From: Mesorhizobium hawassense | GTDB lineage: Bacteria; Pseudomonadota; Alphaproteobacteria; Rhizobiales; Rhizobiaceae | Length of the DNA stretch: 64,000 nt | Assembly: GCF_003289945.1 (NCBI RefSeq) | Contig: NZ_QMBP01000001.1 | Location: forward strand, 186,001 to 250,000 | Direction: 5' to 3' | The notes under the pieces: model-generated | What the model saw: the letters and a program-made list of their open reading frames with translations, nothing else | Database searches by the model: none | What the model was told of the DNA's origin: nothing | In this document: positions 25,712 through 34,199 of the stretch, piece after piece | How the letters are laid out: each line of letters begins with the position of its first letter | Numbering within the stretch: position 1 is the first letter of the stretch | Made by a program: the position numbers and the translations under genes

Positions 25712-26881
25712 TTACCTTTCATCCTTCTGGGCCGGCTTCTTGGGATCGGGAACGCCGGCAAGCTGCCGGAACTCCTTCAGCCCCGACGGGGCGAGATCTT
25801 CCATCAGTTCCACGAAATCCATGTGCACCATCCGGCGCACGCGACGCGCCAGATGCGGGATCGGGCTGGACGGCTCGGTGCGGTCGTAGAAGGCGACCAC
25901 GAGGTCCAGGCATTTGACGACCTCATCGCGCGAGTTGATCCGGTCCGGCAGACCGGCGCTCGCTTCCACGGAGCTAGCCACACTTGCCATCGTCTCGGTT
26001 CCATGACCGTTTCGGGCGGGTGTCGATGCCGGCGGCGGTGCCGGCTGCGGGGCGGTTTTTGCAGCGCCATTGGCGGCGCCGGCGCTGGAATTGCGCTCCA
26101 GCGTCGTCAGCAAACGCTGCAAGAACCTCTTCAATTCCGGAACGGTGGCGCCATTGCCGTCGATGCGGGGATTGAGCGCGCTATCCACCGCCTCCAGCGC
26201 GGAAATCGCGGCCTGGGTGTCAGCCAGCAGCGACGTCATGGCGTCCGCCGCCTGATCGAACTGCGCCGCGCACCCGGTGCGCACACGGTTCAACAGCTGG
26301 TTGTGGGCGCTCGTCAGCGCCGCCTTTTCGCCGGCGCCAAGGCCGGAGGCCGCCTCCTGCAGCATGACGCGCTCGTCGAGCGACGCCTGTTCCAGGTCCC
26401 GGCCGCTGATCGGCCCGATGGCGCGCGGCGAGAAAAAAACCGCCTGCCTGAGGTTCGCCAGGAGGCCTTCCTGGCCGTTTTGCAGATCGAGCAGCGCATT
26501 GATGCGGCGCAAGGCGGCTTCGCGCAGCGCGCCGGTGCGCAGAGCCGGGTGCATCGTGTCCCAGTACTGCTCGAAGGTCCGCGCTATCAGCGTCAGGCCC
26601 TGGGCTAGGCCGGCCAGCCCGTCTTCATTGGCCAAAGCGCGTGTGACGAGGACCAAGAGACGCAAATCGCGGCCGTGCGGCCGCAATTCCTCGGCCTTTT
26701 CCAGGACTGCCGCCCAGTCGACCGCGACAGTGCCCTGCGAAGCGTTGTTGCCGTCGTGGGAAACTTTGAGCTGAGTTTCCGTCAACCGCTCCAGCTCGTG
26801 GAAAGCCGGGTCGTTGCGCAAGTCCTCTCCCGACGGATTCGCACCGTCCAGAGGATTCAGCCAGAGTGCGAGATCAATCAC
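25712..26881 (-). CDS. tssA: T6SS assembly-initiation protein TssA (ImpA family)
   Basis: 389 residues with a GTG start at 26881. The ImpA_N domain (about 1-120) shows the typical W..PLDGANPSGEDLRNDPAFHEL and a D W..V...A.EL..HGRDLRLLVLVTRAL pattern. An Ala/Pro-rich linker near 265-300 leads to a short C-terminal domain (SRDEVVKCLDLVVAFYDRTEPSSPIPHLARR). TssA recruits Hcp and baseplate components. It is the first gene of the main minus-strand T6SS operon. Confidence 0.95.
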   Translation of the reverse strand: MIDLALWLNPLDGANPSGEDLRNDPAFHELERLTETQLKVSHDGNNASQGTVAVDWAAVLEKAEELRPHGRDLRLLVLVTRALANEDGLAGLAQGLTLIARTFEQYWDTMHPALRTGALREAALRRINALLDLQNGQEGLLANLRQAVFFSPRAIGPISGRDLEQASLDERVMLQEAASGLGAGEKAALTSAHNQLLNRVRTGCAAQFDQAADAMTSLLADTQAAISALEAVDSALNPRIDGNGATVPELKRFLQRLLTTLERNSSAGAANGAAKTAPQPAPPPASTPARNGHGTETMASVASSVEASAGLPDRINSRDEVVKCLDLVVAFYDRTEPSSPIPHLARRVRRMVHMDFVELMEDLAPSGLKEFRQLAGVPDPKKPAQKDER

Positions 26882-27214
26882 ACCTACCCCCAGCCAGCGG
26901 TCCTGAGACCTCTATGTGACGCAACGTTATCACCGGCCCCACGTCACGACAATTGAGCACCTGCGCAAAACCTAACGGAAGCTAAACGCAATCGTTCTGT
27001 TCGGTGAAACCCATTGCGCGATTGACGGACCCGGTATGTGAAATGGCTCGCATAGTCTGGACGGCAATCCAGTGTTTGTTGGGCGAGTTTGCAAGGCTTG
27101 TGTAACCGGGCGGTGCCGCCCGGATAGATTCAAAAAACCTTATCCCCCACGCGGCTTTGTCAAGCAGCCGCTTATGTGGCAGGGTACGGTCGGCAGGTTG
27201 CGGGAGCAGGTTCG
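26882..27214. promoter_or_regulatory. Divergent promoter region between tssA and clpV
   Basis: 333 bp that must drive both the main T6SS operon and clpV. It contains an 18-bp perfect palindrome CCGGGCGGTGCCGCCCGG (27106-27123) followed by an A-rich stretch, and an inverted pair GCGGCT...AGCCGC near 27152-27172. No clear sigma-54 GG-N10-GC box was found by eye. The clpV Shine-Dalgarno (gggagcagg) is at 27202-27210. Confidence 0.6.
27106..27123. promoter_or_regulatory. 18-bp GC-rich perfect palindrome in the tssA-clpV gap
   Basis: CCGGGCGG-TG-CCGCCCGG is about 90 bp upstream of the clpV start. It may be an operator, or a hairpin in the clpV leader. The function is unknown. Confidence 0.4.
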
Positions 27215-30043
27215 ATGGAACAGCGCCGGTCATCGCAGAGCTTCAAACGTAAGGAACTGGTCGCCAAGCTCAACGCCACGGGGGTGCGCGCCTTCAAGGC
27301 AGCGGCCGACACGGCCAAGTTGCGCGGCAATCCCTATGTCGAACTCGTCCACTTCATTCAGCAACTGGTCCTGTCCGAACGCTCGGACGTACAGATGATC
27401 GTTGCCGACGCAGGTATCGATGTCAGCCGGATGACGGCGGACATGACCCGGGCCATCGACAAGCTCCCTTATGGCGCCACTTCGGTGGAGGAGTTTTCCG
27501 ACCACATCTTCCACGCCATCCAGGAAGGTTGGAACCTCGCCACGCTGGAATTCGGCGTCGAGGAGGTTCGCAGTTCTCATATCCTGCTGGCCTGCCTGAA
27601 GACGCCGGTGCTGGAAGGCTTGGTCTCGAAGATCAGCGCCGAGTTCGACAAGATCGACGCCGACGGGGTCATTTCCCGCTTCACCGATGTCACGGAAGGC
27701 TCGCTCGAAACCGGCGCGCCGCCCGCCGCTGCTGCCACCGAAACGCCGATGAAACGCGGTCCGGGCGGGGATTCGGCTCTAGCCAAATACGCCACCGACC
27801 TCACCCAGCGCGCCCGCGACGGCAAGATCGATCCGGTCGTCGGCCGCGATCCGGAAATCAGGCAGATCGTCGATATCCTGATGCGACGCCGCCAGAACAA
27901 CCCGATCCTGACCGGCGAGGCGGGCGTCGGCAAGACAGCCGCGGTCGAGGGCTTTGCGCTGCGTATCGCCCAGGGCGACGTGCCGCCGACACTGCAGAAT
28001 GTCAGCGTGCGCATGCTCGACGTCGGGCTGATGCAGGCGGGCGCCAGCGTCAAGGGCGAGTTCGAGAAGCGGCTCAAGTCCGTCATCGACGAGGTCCAGG
28101 CCTCCGAAGTGCCGATCATCCTGTTTATCGACGAAGCGCACACTCTCATTGGCGCTGGCGGCGCCGCCGGAACAGGCGATGCGGCCAATCTCCTGAAGCC
28201 GGCGCTGGCGCGCGGCGAGCTGCGCACCATCGCGGCCACCACCTGGGCCGAATACAAGCAGCATATCGAGAAGGATCCGGCGCTGACCCGCCGCTTCCAG
28301 GTGGTCAAGATCGACGAGCCCTCGGAAGCGGTGGCCGTGCTGATGCTGCGCGGCGTCGCCGGCGTGCTCGAGCAACACCACAAGGTCCAGATCCTGGACG
28401 AGGCGATCGAGGCGGCGGTCTCGCTCTCGCACCGTTACATTCCGGCCAGGCAGTTGCCGGACAAGGCCGTCAGCCTGCTCGACACCGCCTGCGCCCGCGT
28501 CGCGGTCTCGCAGCACGCCACGCCTGCCGAGGTCGAGGACATACTGCGCCGCCGCCAGGCGCTCGAAGTGGAGAATGGCATCATCGGCCGCGAGGCGGCG
28601 ATCGGCATCGACGTCGCCGACCGGCAGGCTCGCGTCGACGCCGGGCTTGCGGAAACCGAGACCGCTTTGGCCGCCGCCCAGGCGCGCTGGGATCGCGAAA
28701 AGGCGCTGGTCGCCGAGATACTCGATCTGCGCTCCAAATTGCGTGGCGAGGGCGTGCCGCTCGATGAGGCGGCGGCGGAAGAAGCCGCTGCGGAGACGCA
28801 GAGCGCGGAGGGCGCGGCAAAAGCACCTGTGCAAAAGGGTCCCGATAAGATTGGCGAGGGTAAGGCTGCCGAGACCAAGAAGACAAAGGCCTCGAAAGCC
28901 AAGGGGGCCAAGGCTGCAAAGGCCGAAACAGCCTCCGCCGAACCGGCGGACGAGGCCGCCGCCGACCTGGCACGGCTGCGCGAATTGATGGCGGAGCTCG
29001 CCACGGCGCAGGGCGAGACGCCGCTGATCCTGCCTTCGGTCGACCGCAACGCCGTGGCCGCCGTCGTCCAGGACTGGACCGGCATCCCGACCGGGCGGAT
29101 GCTGTCCAGCCAGACCGAAAAGGCGCTGAAGCTCGCCGCCACCCTGTCCGAACGGGTGGTCGGCCAGGACCATGCGATGGAAATGATCGCCAGGCGGGTG
29201 CAGACCAGCCGCGCCGGCCTCGGCGCGCCCGAAAAGCCGGTCGGCGTGTTCCTGCTTTGCGGGCCTTCCGGAGTCGGCAAGACCGAGACCGCGCTGGCGC
29301 TGGCCGAGACGCTCTATGGCGGCGAGCAGAACCTGATCTCGATCAACATGTCCGAATTCCAGGAAGCCCACACCGTCTCGACGCTGAAGGGCGCGCCGCC
29401 CGGTTATGTCGGCTACGGCAAGGGCGGCATCCTGACCGAGGCGGTGCGCCGGAAACCTTATTCGGTGATCCTGCTCGACGAGGTCGAGAAGGCGCATCCC
29501 GACGTGCACGAGATTTTCTTCCAGGTCTTCGACAAGGGCATGATGGACGACAGCGAAGGCCGGCGCATCGACTTCAAGAACACGCTGATCCTGCTGACCT
29601 CGAATGTCGGTTCCGACGTCATCATGGACCGCACCAGGAACGGGACCGTGCGCACCGGCATCGACGATCTGGACACCGCGTTACGCGCGCCATTGCTGAA
29701 AGTCTTTCCTGCCGCCTTCCTTGGCCGCGTGGTGACGATCCCCTACTATCCGCTGTCGGATTCGATGATCGAGGCGATCGCCCGGCATCAGTTCGGCAAG
29801 ATCGCGCGCCGTCTCAGGGCGACCAACGATGCCGAACTGGTCATCGGCGACGGCGTCATGGACCTGGTCAAGGCGCGCTGCACCGAGATCGAGTCCGGTG
29901 GGCGCATGATCGACGCCATACTCACCAACACACTGCTGCCGGAGCTCAGCCGCGGCGTGCTCAATCGTTCGCTCGAGGGCAAGAAGATGACGAAAGTCAT
30001 CGTCGGTGCCTCGGCGGAAGGATTTACCTACTCGTTCGAATGA
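27215..30043 (+). CDS. clpV: T6SS AAA+ unfoldase ClpV (TssH)
   Basis: 942 residues. The ATG at 27215 follows the Shine-Dalgarno gggagcagg. The N-domain (about 10-150) has the ClpV-type KLRGNPYVELVHFI. The first AAA+ domain has Walker A GEAGVGKT (near 235) and FIDEAHTLIGAGGA; the second has GPSGVGKTE (near 683) and the ILLDEVEKAHPDV Walker B. It recycles contracted TssB-TssC sheath. The middle domain carries an unusual Lys/Ala/Glu-rich low-complexity insertion (about residues 522-587). It is divergent from the main operon and alone on its strand. Confidence 0.97.
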   Translation: MEQRRSSQSFKRKELVAKLNATGVRAFKAAADTAKLRGNPYVELVHFIQQLVLSERSDVQMIVADAGIDVSRMTADMTRAIDKLPYGATSVEEFSDHIFHAIQEGWNLATLEFGVEEVRSSHILLACLKTPVLEGLVSKISAEFDKIDADGVISRFTDVTEGSLETGAPPAAAATETPMKRGPGGDSALAKYATDLTQRARDGKIDPVVGRDPEIRQIVDILMRRRQNNPILTGEAGVGKTAAVEGFALRIAQGDVPPTLQNVSVRMLDVGLMQAGASVKGEFEKRLKSVIDEVQASEVPIILFIDEAHTLIGAGGAAGTGDAANLLKPALARGELRTIAATTWAEYKQHIEKDPALTRRFQVVKIDEPSEAVAVLMLRGVAGVLEQHHKVQILDEAIEAAVSLSHRYIPARQLPDKAVSLLDTACARVAVSQHATPAEVEDILRRRQALEVENGIIGREAAIGIDVADRQARVDAGLAETETALAAAQARWDREKALVAEILDLRSKLRGEGVPLDEAAAEEAAAETQSAEGAAKAPVQKGPDKIGEGKAAETKKTKASKAKGAKAAKAETASAEPADEAAADLARLRELMAELATAQGETPLILPSVDRNAVAAVVQDWTGIPTGRMLSSQTEKALKLAATLSERVVGQDHAMEMIARRVQTSRAGLGAPEKPVGVFLLCGPSGVGKTETALALAETLYGGEQNLISINMSEFQEAHTVSTLKGAPPGYVGYGKGGILTEAVRRKPYSVILLDEVEKAHPDVHEIFFQVFDKGMMDDSEGRRIDFKNTLILLTSNVGSDVIMDRTRNGTVRTGIDDLDTALRAPLLKVFPAAFLGRVVTIPYYPLSDSMIEAIARHQFGKIARRLRATNDAELVIGDGVMDLVKARCTEIESGGRMIDAILTNTLLPELSRGVLNRSLEGKKMTKVIVGASAEGFTYSFE

Positions 30044-30161
30044 AGCTCGATTGAGATCAGCCGTTCGGCCTCGCCGAGTCCTTGGCGCGCCAGTGTCGCG
30101 GCAGGAACATTAGCCGCCTCTAAGGGTTCATGAGGGATACCGTCGACACCCTGGGTGGAAC

Positions 30162-30293
30162 ATGGCTGAGCTGGCATTCACTCTCGTATATTACTTAGGG
30201 CTGACCGGCCATGACATGTTCGGTGCCATCTTGTCGTTGATGGCGGGCCTCGTTCTCTACAGCGTCTTGCGGGAGGATCGGCCAAACCGATAA
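30162..30293 (+). CDS. Candidate 43-residue membrane protein
   Basis: A possible small protein beginning MAELAFTLVYYLGLTG and containing one hydrophobic segment (about 20-35) that ends in a charged tail. The Shine-Dalgarno (gggtgga) is weak and no family is recognised. It lies between clpV and another tiny membrane-protein gene on the same strand. It may be chance. Confidence 0.3.
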   Translation: MAELAFTLVYYLGLTGHDMFGAILSLMAGLVLYSVLREDRPNR

Positions 30294-30324
30294 CAAATCC
30301 GTTCGGAGAGACGGGTGATCGGGC

Positions 30325-30362
30325 GGCCCGGCTCGAAAGCGGGGGAGCCCACGAGCCGGGCC
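30325..30362. terminator. Inverted repeat, 11-bp stem, possible terminator
   Basis: GGCCCGGCTCG (30325-30335) and CGAGCCGGGCC (30352-30362) are perfectly complementary with a 16-base loop. There is no T-run on either side, so a factor-dependent terminator or a structural element is possible. It sits 32 bp after the 43-codon frame. Confidence 0.35.
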
Positions 30363-30524
30363 TGACCGGCGGGGGCACGGACTAGATACAGGTCGCCGGC
30401 TGACACTGTTGTACCAGCGTTTGCCAGACCGACTGCCATCCGAACGAAGGACGTATGGACCCGGCATGCTGCAGACGGAACATTAGGGCGCGCTGACTGT
30501 TCACCTCCCACAGGAGGAAATCCC

Positions 30525-30602
30525 ATGCACAGCATCATCTACATTGTCGGGCTCGTTGTCGTCGTCCTCGCCGTCTTGAGCTTTTTCGGGCTGAGACGAT
30601 AG
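30525..30602 (+). CDS. 25-residue single-span membrane protein
   Basis: A very short gene: it begins MHSIIYIVGLVVVVLAVLSF and ends in FGLRR just before TAG. An excellent Shine-Dalgarno (aggagga, 30512-30518) lies 6 bases upstream of the ATG. The product is almost entirely one hydrophobic helix with an Arg-Arg end, resembling tiny membrane proteins found in many alphaproteobacteria that are often left unannotated. The function is unknown. It is convergent with the type I secretion adaptor gene 57 bp away. Confidence 0.65.
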   Translation: MHSIIYIVGLVVVVLAVLSFFGLRR

Positions 30603-30659
30603 GCGCTCGCCCCCAACGAGTATCGACCTCGGAAGCCGGGAATGCGTCCTAAAATTGTT

Positions 30660-32033
30660 CTATCGGAAAGCGCGTGACATCTGGTCGGTGAGCGGCTTCA
30701 GCAGATAAGACCAGACACTGTGCCGGTCTGTGCGTATGTGAACCTCGGCCGGCATGCCCGGCTTGAGCACCTTCGCGTCTGTCAGGCAACCCGTCTTGTT
30801 TTCGACACTGATACGAGCCGAGAAATAGGAGAGCTGGTGCTGCGGGTCCTTGATCAGATCCGCGGAAATCCATTTCACCGCGCCCTGGCAGGCCGGCGTC
30901 GTGCCGGAATCGAATGCCGGGAAACGGATCGAGACAGGCTGACCGGGACGAATGTCATCCACCCGCGACGGAGGAATGAGCGCGTCCACCACAAGATTGT
31001 CCGCATCGGGGACGATCGTCATCAGCAACTCCCCTGGAGCGATCACCCCGCCAACCGTGTGGATGGTGGATTGCTGTATCGTTCCCGATTGCGGGGCGCG
31101 GATTTCGGTTTTGGTCAGCTCGTCCTGCGCCACTATTCTGCGCTCGTCGAGTTCGGTCCGCTTGGCTTCGGTTTCACGCAGCTCTTTCGTCACTTCGCTG
31201 CGCCGTTGTTCGTCCAGTTGCAGAACCTGCAACTCGGTTTCGGTGATCTTGACCTGCGCTTCCGCGACGGCCGCGGCCAGCCGCCCGGACTCGCCCTTGG
31301 CTCGTGTCGCGTCCAGCCTGACGTTGCTGAGCCTCTCTTTCGAAACCAGTTTCTTGGAATAGAGAGCATCCACATCCGTGAGATCGCGGCCGAGCAAAGC
31401 CGCGGATTCGTCCATCGCGGCCTGCTGGGCTTTCAGGCCTTCGAGCTGACGCTCAATCTGCTCGGTCTGGCTGCGAAGAAGCGTTTTCTGACCGGCCAGT
31501 TCCGATGCCCGCGTTTCGAGCAAAGTGCGCTCGCCATCGATCAGCGCCACCACGTTCGGATTGGCCATATCCGCCTGGAGACTGCTTGGGATCTGCATCG
31601 TCGACAGCCCCTGACGTTCGGCCTCCAACCGGGCAAGCCGCACCGTGGCGCGGTCGAAATCCTCGCTGATGATGTCAAGGTTTGCACGCGCCAGCGTATC
31701 ATCCAGCCTGACCAATATGTCGCCTGCCCGGACATGATCGCCGTCTTGCGCAAAAATGCCGCTGATGGTGCCACCGGTCTGGTGTTGCACCTTCTTGGTG
31801 TTGCTTTCGACGACCACGGTCGCGGGGGCGATCACGGCACCTGCTATCTTGGTCAAGCCGAGCCATAGCCCTCCGCCGAGAACCAGCAGGCAAGTCACCG
31901 CCAGTCCGAGCGCCAGGCTGGGTCCGAGGTTGCCGGGGGGCGTGAGCGCCTTCGTACCCGTCGAGCGCGGGCGGGCATCGAACCAGACGAAGGATGGCAG
32001 GAACGCAAGGACGCGAGGCAGCACATCACGCAT
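30660..32033 (-). CDS. Type I secretion membrane-fusion protein (HlyD/PrsE family)
   Basis: 457 residues. It bridges the ABC exporter and an outer-membrane TolC-type channel. The cytoplasmic start and one membrane segment (about 37-60) are followed by the HlyD barrel/lipoyl parts (VVESNTKKVQHQTGGTISGIFAQDGDHVRAGDILVRLD), a long coiled coil (about 130-280) and the C-terminal IRAPQSGTIQ and RPGQPVSIRF motifs. The ATG overlaps the end of the ABC gene by 8 bp. The context suggests it exports the RTX glycosidase encoded divergently, as PrsDE does for EPS glycanases in rhizobia. Confidence 0.92.
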   Translation of the reverse strand: MRDVLPRVLAFLPSFVWFDARPRSTGTKALTPPGNLGPSLALGLAVTCLLVLGGGLWLGLTKIAGAVIAPATVVVESNTKKVQHQTGGTISGIFAQDGDHVRAGDILVRLDDTLARANLDIISEDFDRATVRLARLEAERQGLSTMQIPSSLQADMANPNVVALIDGERTLLETRASELAGQKTLLRSQTEQIERQLEGLKAQQAAMDESAALLGRDLTDVDALYSKKLVSKERLSNVRLDATRAKGESGRLAAAVAEAQVKITETELQVLQLDEQRRSEVTKELRETEAKRTELDERRIVAQDELTKTEIRAPQSGTIQQSTIHTVGGVIAPGELLMTIVPDADNLVVDALIPPSRVDDIRPGQPVSIRFPAFDSGTTPACQGAVKWISADLIKDPQHQLSYFSARISVENKTGCLTDAKVLKPGMPAEVHIRTDRHSVWSYLLKPLTDQMSRAFR

Positions 32034-33780
32034 GTCCGCTCACACCCCTTTGGATGGGAATAACCGGGGAAGGGCGGTGCGCCGCGGAAGAGGGCGGTCG
32101 TGCGATGCTCGCCAACACCTCCTCGCGAGAGCCGAACGTGCGAACCATGCCGTTGGCCAGCACCAGAACCTGATCGATGTTGGTGAGAGCGGACGGACGG
32201 TGCGCAACCACTATGACGATGCCGCCGCGCTGGCGCACGGCCAGAATCGCTCCGGCTAGCGCGGCGTCTCCTTCGACATCGAGATTTGAGTTTGGCTCGT
32301 CCAGGACGACGAGAAACGGGTCGCCGTAGAGCGCCCTGGCGATGCCGATCAATTGTCTCTGGCCGGCCGACAAGGCCCTGCCTGCCTCGCCGATGCGCGT
32401 TTGGAAACCTTCCGGCAGATGCATGATCATCGAATAGACGCCGGCGGCCCTGGCGGCGGCAAGCACACCTTTGGGGTCGCTCTTGCCGCCGAACCTGGAG
32501 ATGTTGTCCGCGACCGTCCCGTCAAAAAGTTCAACGTCCTGCGGCAGATAGCCGATATGGCAGCCAAGCGACCGCGGGTTCCACTGATCGAGGGAAGCCC
32601 CGTCCAACCGCACTTTGCCATGCAGCGGATTCCAGGCACCCACCAACGCCCGTACGAGCGTTGTCTTGCCTGAGCCGCTGGGGCCGACGATGGCCATGCC
32701 TGCGCCGCTGGACAGCTGGAAGCTTACATCGAGCACGGTCGGCTTTGGCATGCCGGGTGGCGCGACCGTCAGCCTCTCGACGGTCAGCTGTGTTTGCGGC
32801 CGTGGCAACTCCATGGGATCGGTCGGGTTTTCGAATGCCTCGAACGTCGCCTTGAGCTGGAAATAGCTGTGTCGGGTCGACAGGAAGCCTTTCCAGTTTG
32901 CGATCGCCGCATCGACCGGAGCCAGCGCGCGGCCAAGCAATATCGATGATGCGATGATCACCCCGGGGGACGCTTCGCCGCCGATGACCAGGTAGGCGCC
33001 GAGGCCAAGCACGCAGGACTGGAGCGCCATCCTCAGCGCCTTCGACAATGAACCGGTCCCGCCAATGATGTCGGATAGCCGCTCCTGATAGGCGAGGTAG
33101 CTATGAACGACCTCGCTCCAGCGCCCGGCCAGCCTGGATGAGAGGCCCATGGCCTGAACGACCTCCGCATTGCGACGGCCGGACTCGGCAAGGACGCGTT
33201 GCGAGATCATGGCTTCGGATGTCAGCCTGGCAGGCCTGCGACCGAATATTTCCGCGACCGCGGTCAGCGCCACCACTACAAGGGCACCGATCGTCGCCAG
33301 CAAGCCTAGCGACGGGTGCAGCATATAGATGACGAGAAGATAAAACGGGATCCAAGGCGCATCGAAGATGACGGTCGGCCCGGACCCTGAAAGGAAGCCA
33401 CGCAGGTGGTCGAGGTCCCGCAACGGATCCAGCCGATCGGCTTCCCGGCCGGCCTTGAGCGGCAAAAGCATCGAAATGGCGAATGCCCTTTGATGCAGGT
33501 TCCTGTAGAGCCGGCTGGCGATGCGGACCAACAGGCGAAGTCGAACGAAGTCGAGCAGTCCGTAGGCCGCGTAGAGTCCCAGCATGCCGACAGTCAACCC
33601 GACCAGGGTCGGAACGCTCTGGGACGGCAGCACCCGGTCGTAGACCTGGAGCATGTAGAGGGACCCGGTCAATGCCAGGAGGTTCGTCACCGCGGAAAAA
33701 AGCCCAACCCCAAGCAACCCCGGCGCGCAATCCGACAGTGCGCTACGCAAAAGGGACGATAATTCTCGTTTGGTCTTCAT
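32026..33780 (-). CDS. Type I secretion ABC transporter (PrsD/PrtD family)
   Basis: 584 residues. The membrane domain (about 20-310, with PrtD-type SLYMLQVYDRVLPSQSVPTLVGLT) lacks an N-terminal peptidase domain. The nucleotide-binding domain has Walker A GPSGSGKTT (near 365), signature LSAGQRQ, Walker B FLVVLDEPNSNLD and a switch His (VVAHRP). Translationally coupled to the adaptor gene. Known relatives export RTX proteins with C-terminal signals. Confidence 0.95.
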   Translation of the reverse strand: MKTKRELSSLLRSALSDCAPGLLGVGLFSAVTNLLALTGSLYMLQVYDRVLPSQSVPTLVGLTVGMLGLYAAYGLLDFVRLRLLVRIASRLYRNLHQRAFAISMLLPLKAGREADRLDPLRDLDHLRGFLSGSGPTVIFDAPWIPFYLLVIYMLHPSLGLLATIGALVVVALTAVAEIFGRRPARLTSEAMISQRVLAESGRRNAEVVQAMGLSSRLAGRWSEVVHSYLAYQERLSDIIGGTGSLSKALRMALQSCVLGLGAYLVIGGEASPGVIIASSILLGRALAPVDAAIANWKGFLSTRHSYFQLKATFEAFENPTDPMELPRPQTQLTVERLTVAPPGMPKPTVLDVSFQLSSGAGMAIVGPSGSGKTTLVRALVGAWNPLHGKVRLDGASLDQWNPRSLGCHIGYLPQDVELFDGTVADNISRFGGKSDPKGVLAAARAAGVYSMIMHLPEGFQTRIGEAGRALSAGQRQLIGIARALYGDPFLVVLDEPNSNLDVEGDAALAGAILAVRQRGGIVIVVAHRPSALTNIDQVLVLANGMVRTFGSREEVLASIARPPSSAAHRPSPVIPIQRGVSGHA

Positions 33781-34199
33781 AGCCTTTTGTTCTCCACGCG
33801 GAAGTGCCGCGCGGCTTTCTTGGCTTCGGCCAATATTGGAAACCCCAACTGCTGAAATGCCTAAGGCCCAGGCGAAGTCCCCCGAAAATCCTGAACATGA
33901 GGCGCTGCTAAGATATTCGAACTTTAATCAAAATGTAGCAAAATCGTGGCGGAGTCCGCGGTCACCGGCGGGCAAGACGGTGAAATTCGGGGATAATGAG
34001 GGGGAAAGACCTACGCAAAAGCCCGGCTTTTCTGGAACCACTGCGCTGAAAATGTGGAGTTTTTCCCCCGCCAGCGTTTGTCGGTCACGCGGCGGCAATC
34101 AATTATTTTGACCGGCGAAATCTGTATGTGATTTCTGTCTAATTTACCTTTCGTTTACGCAAGCGCTGTTGGGGGCGTTGCCGATAAGAAGGGATAACC
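33781..34199. promoter_or_regulatory. Divergent region between the type I exporter and its likely substrate gene
   Basis: 419 bp, visibly richer in A/T than the genes (for example 33911-33955 and 34095-34155). A TTGACC (34108-34113) could be a -35 element for the plus-strand gene, but no well-spaced -10 is obvious. A good Shine-Dalgarno (agaaggga) precedes the ATG at 34200. No gene seen. Confidence 0.5.

Noticed and set aside
27779..29509. A 576-codon minus-strand open frame opposite clpV
   Set aside because: It is a low-complexity shadow of the ClpV reading frame; ClpV has complete AAA+ motifs.
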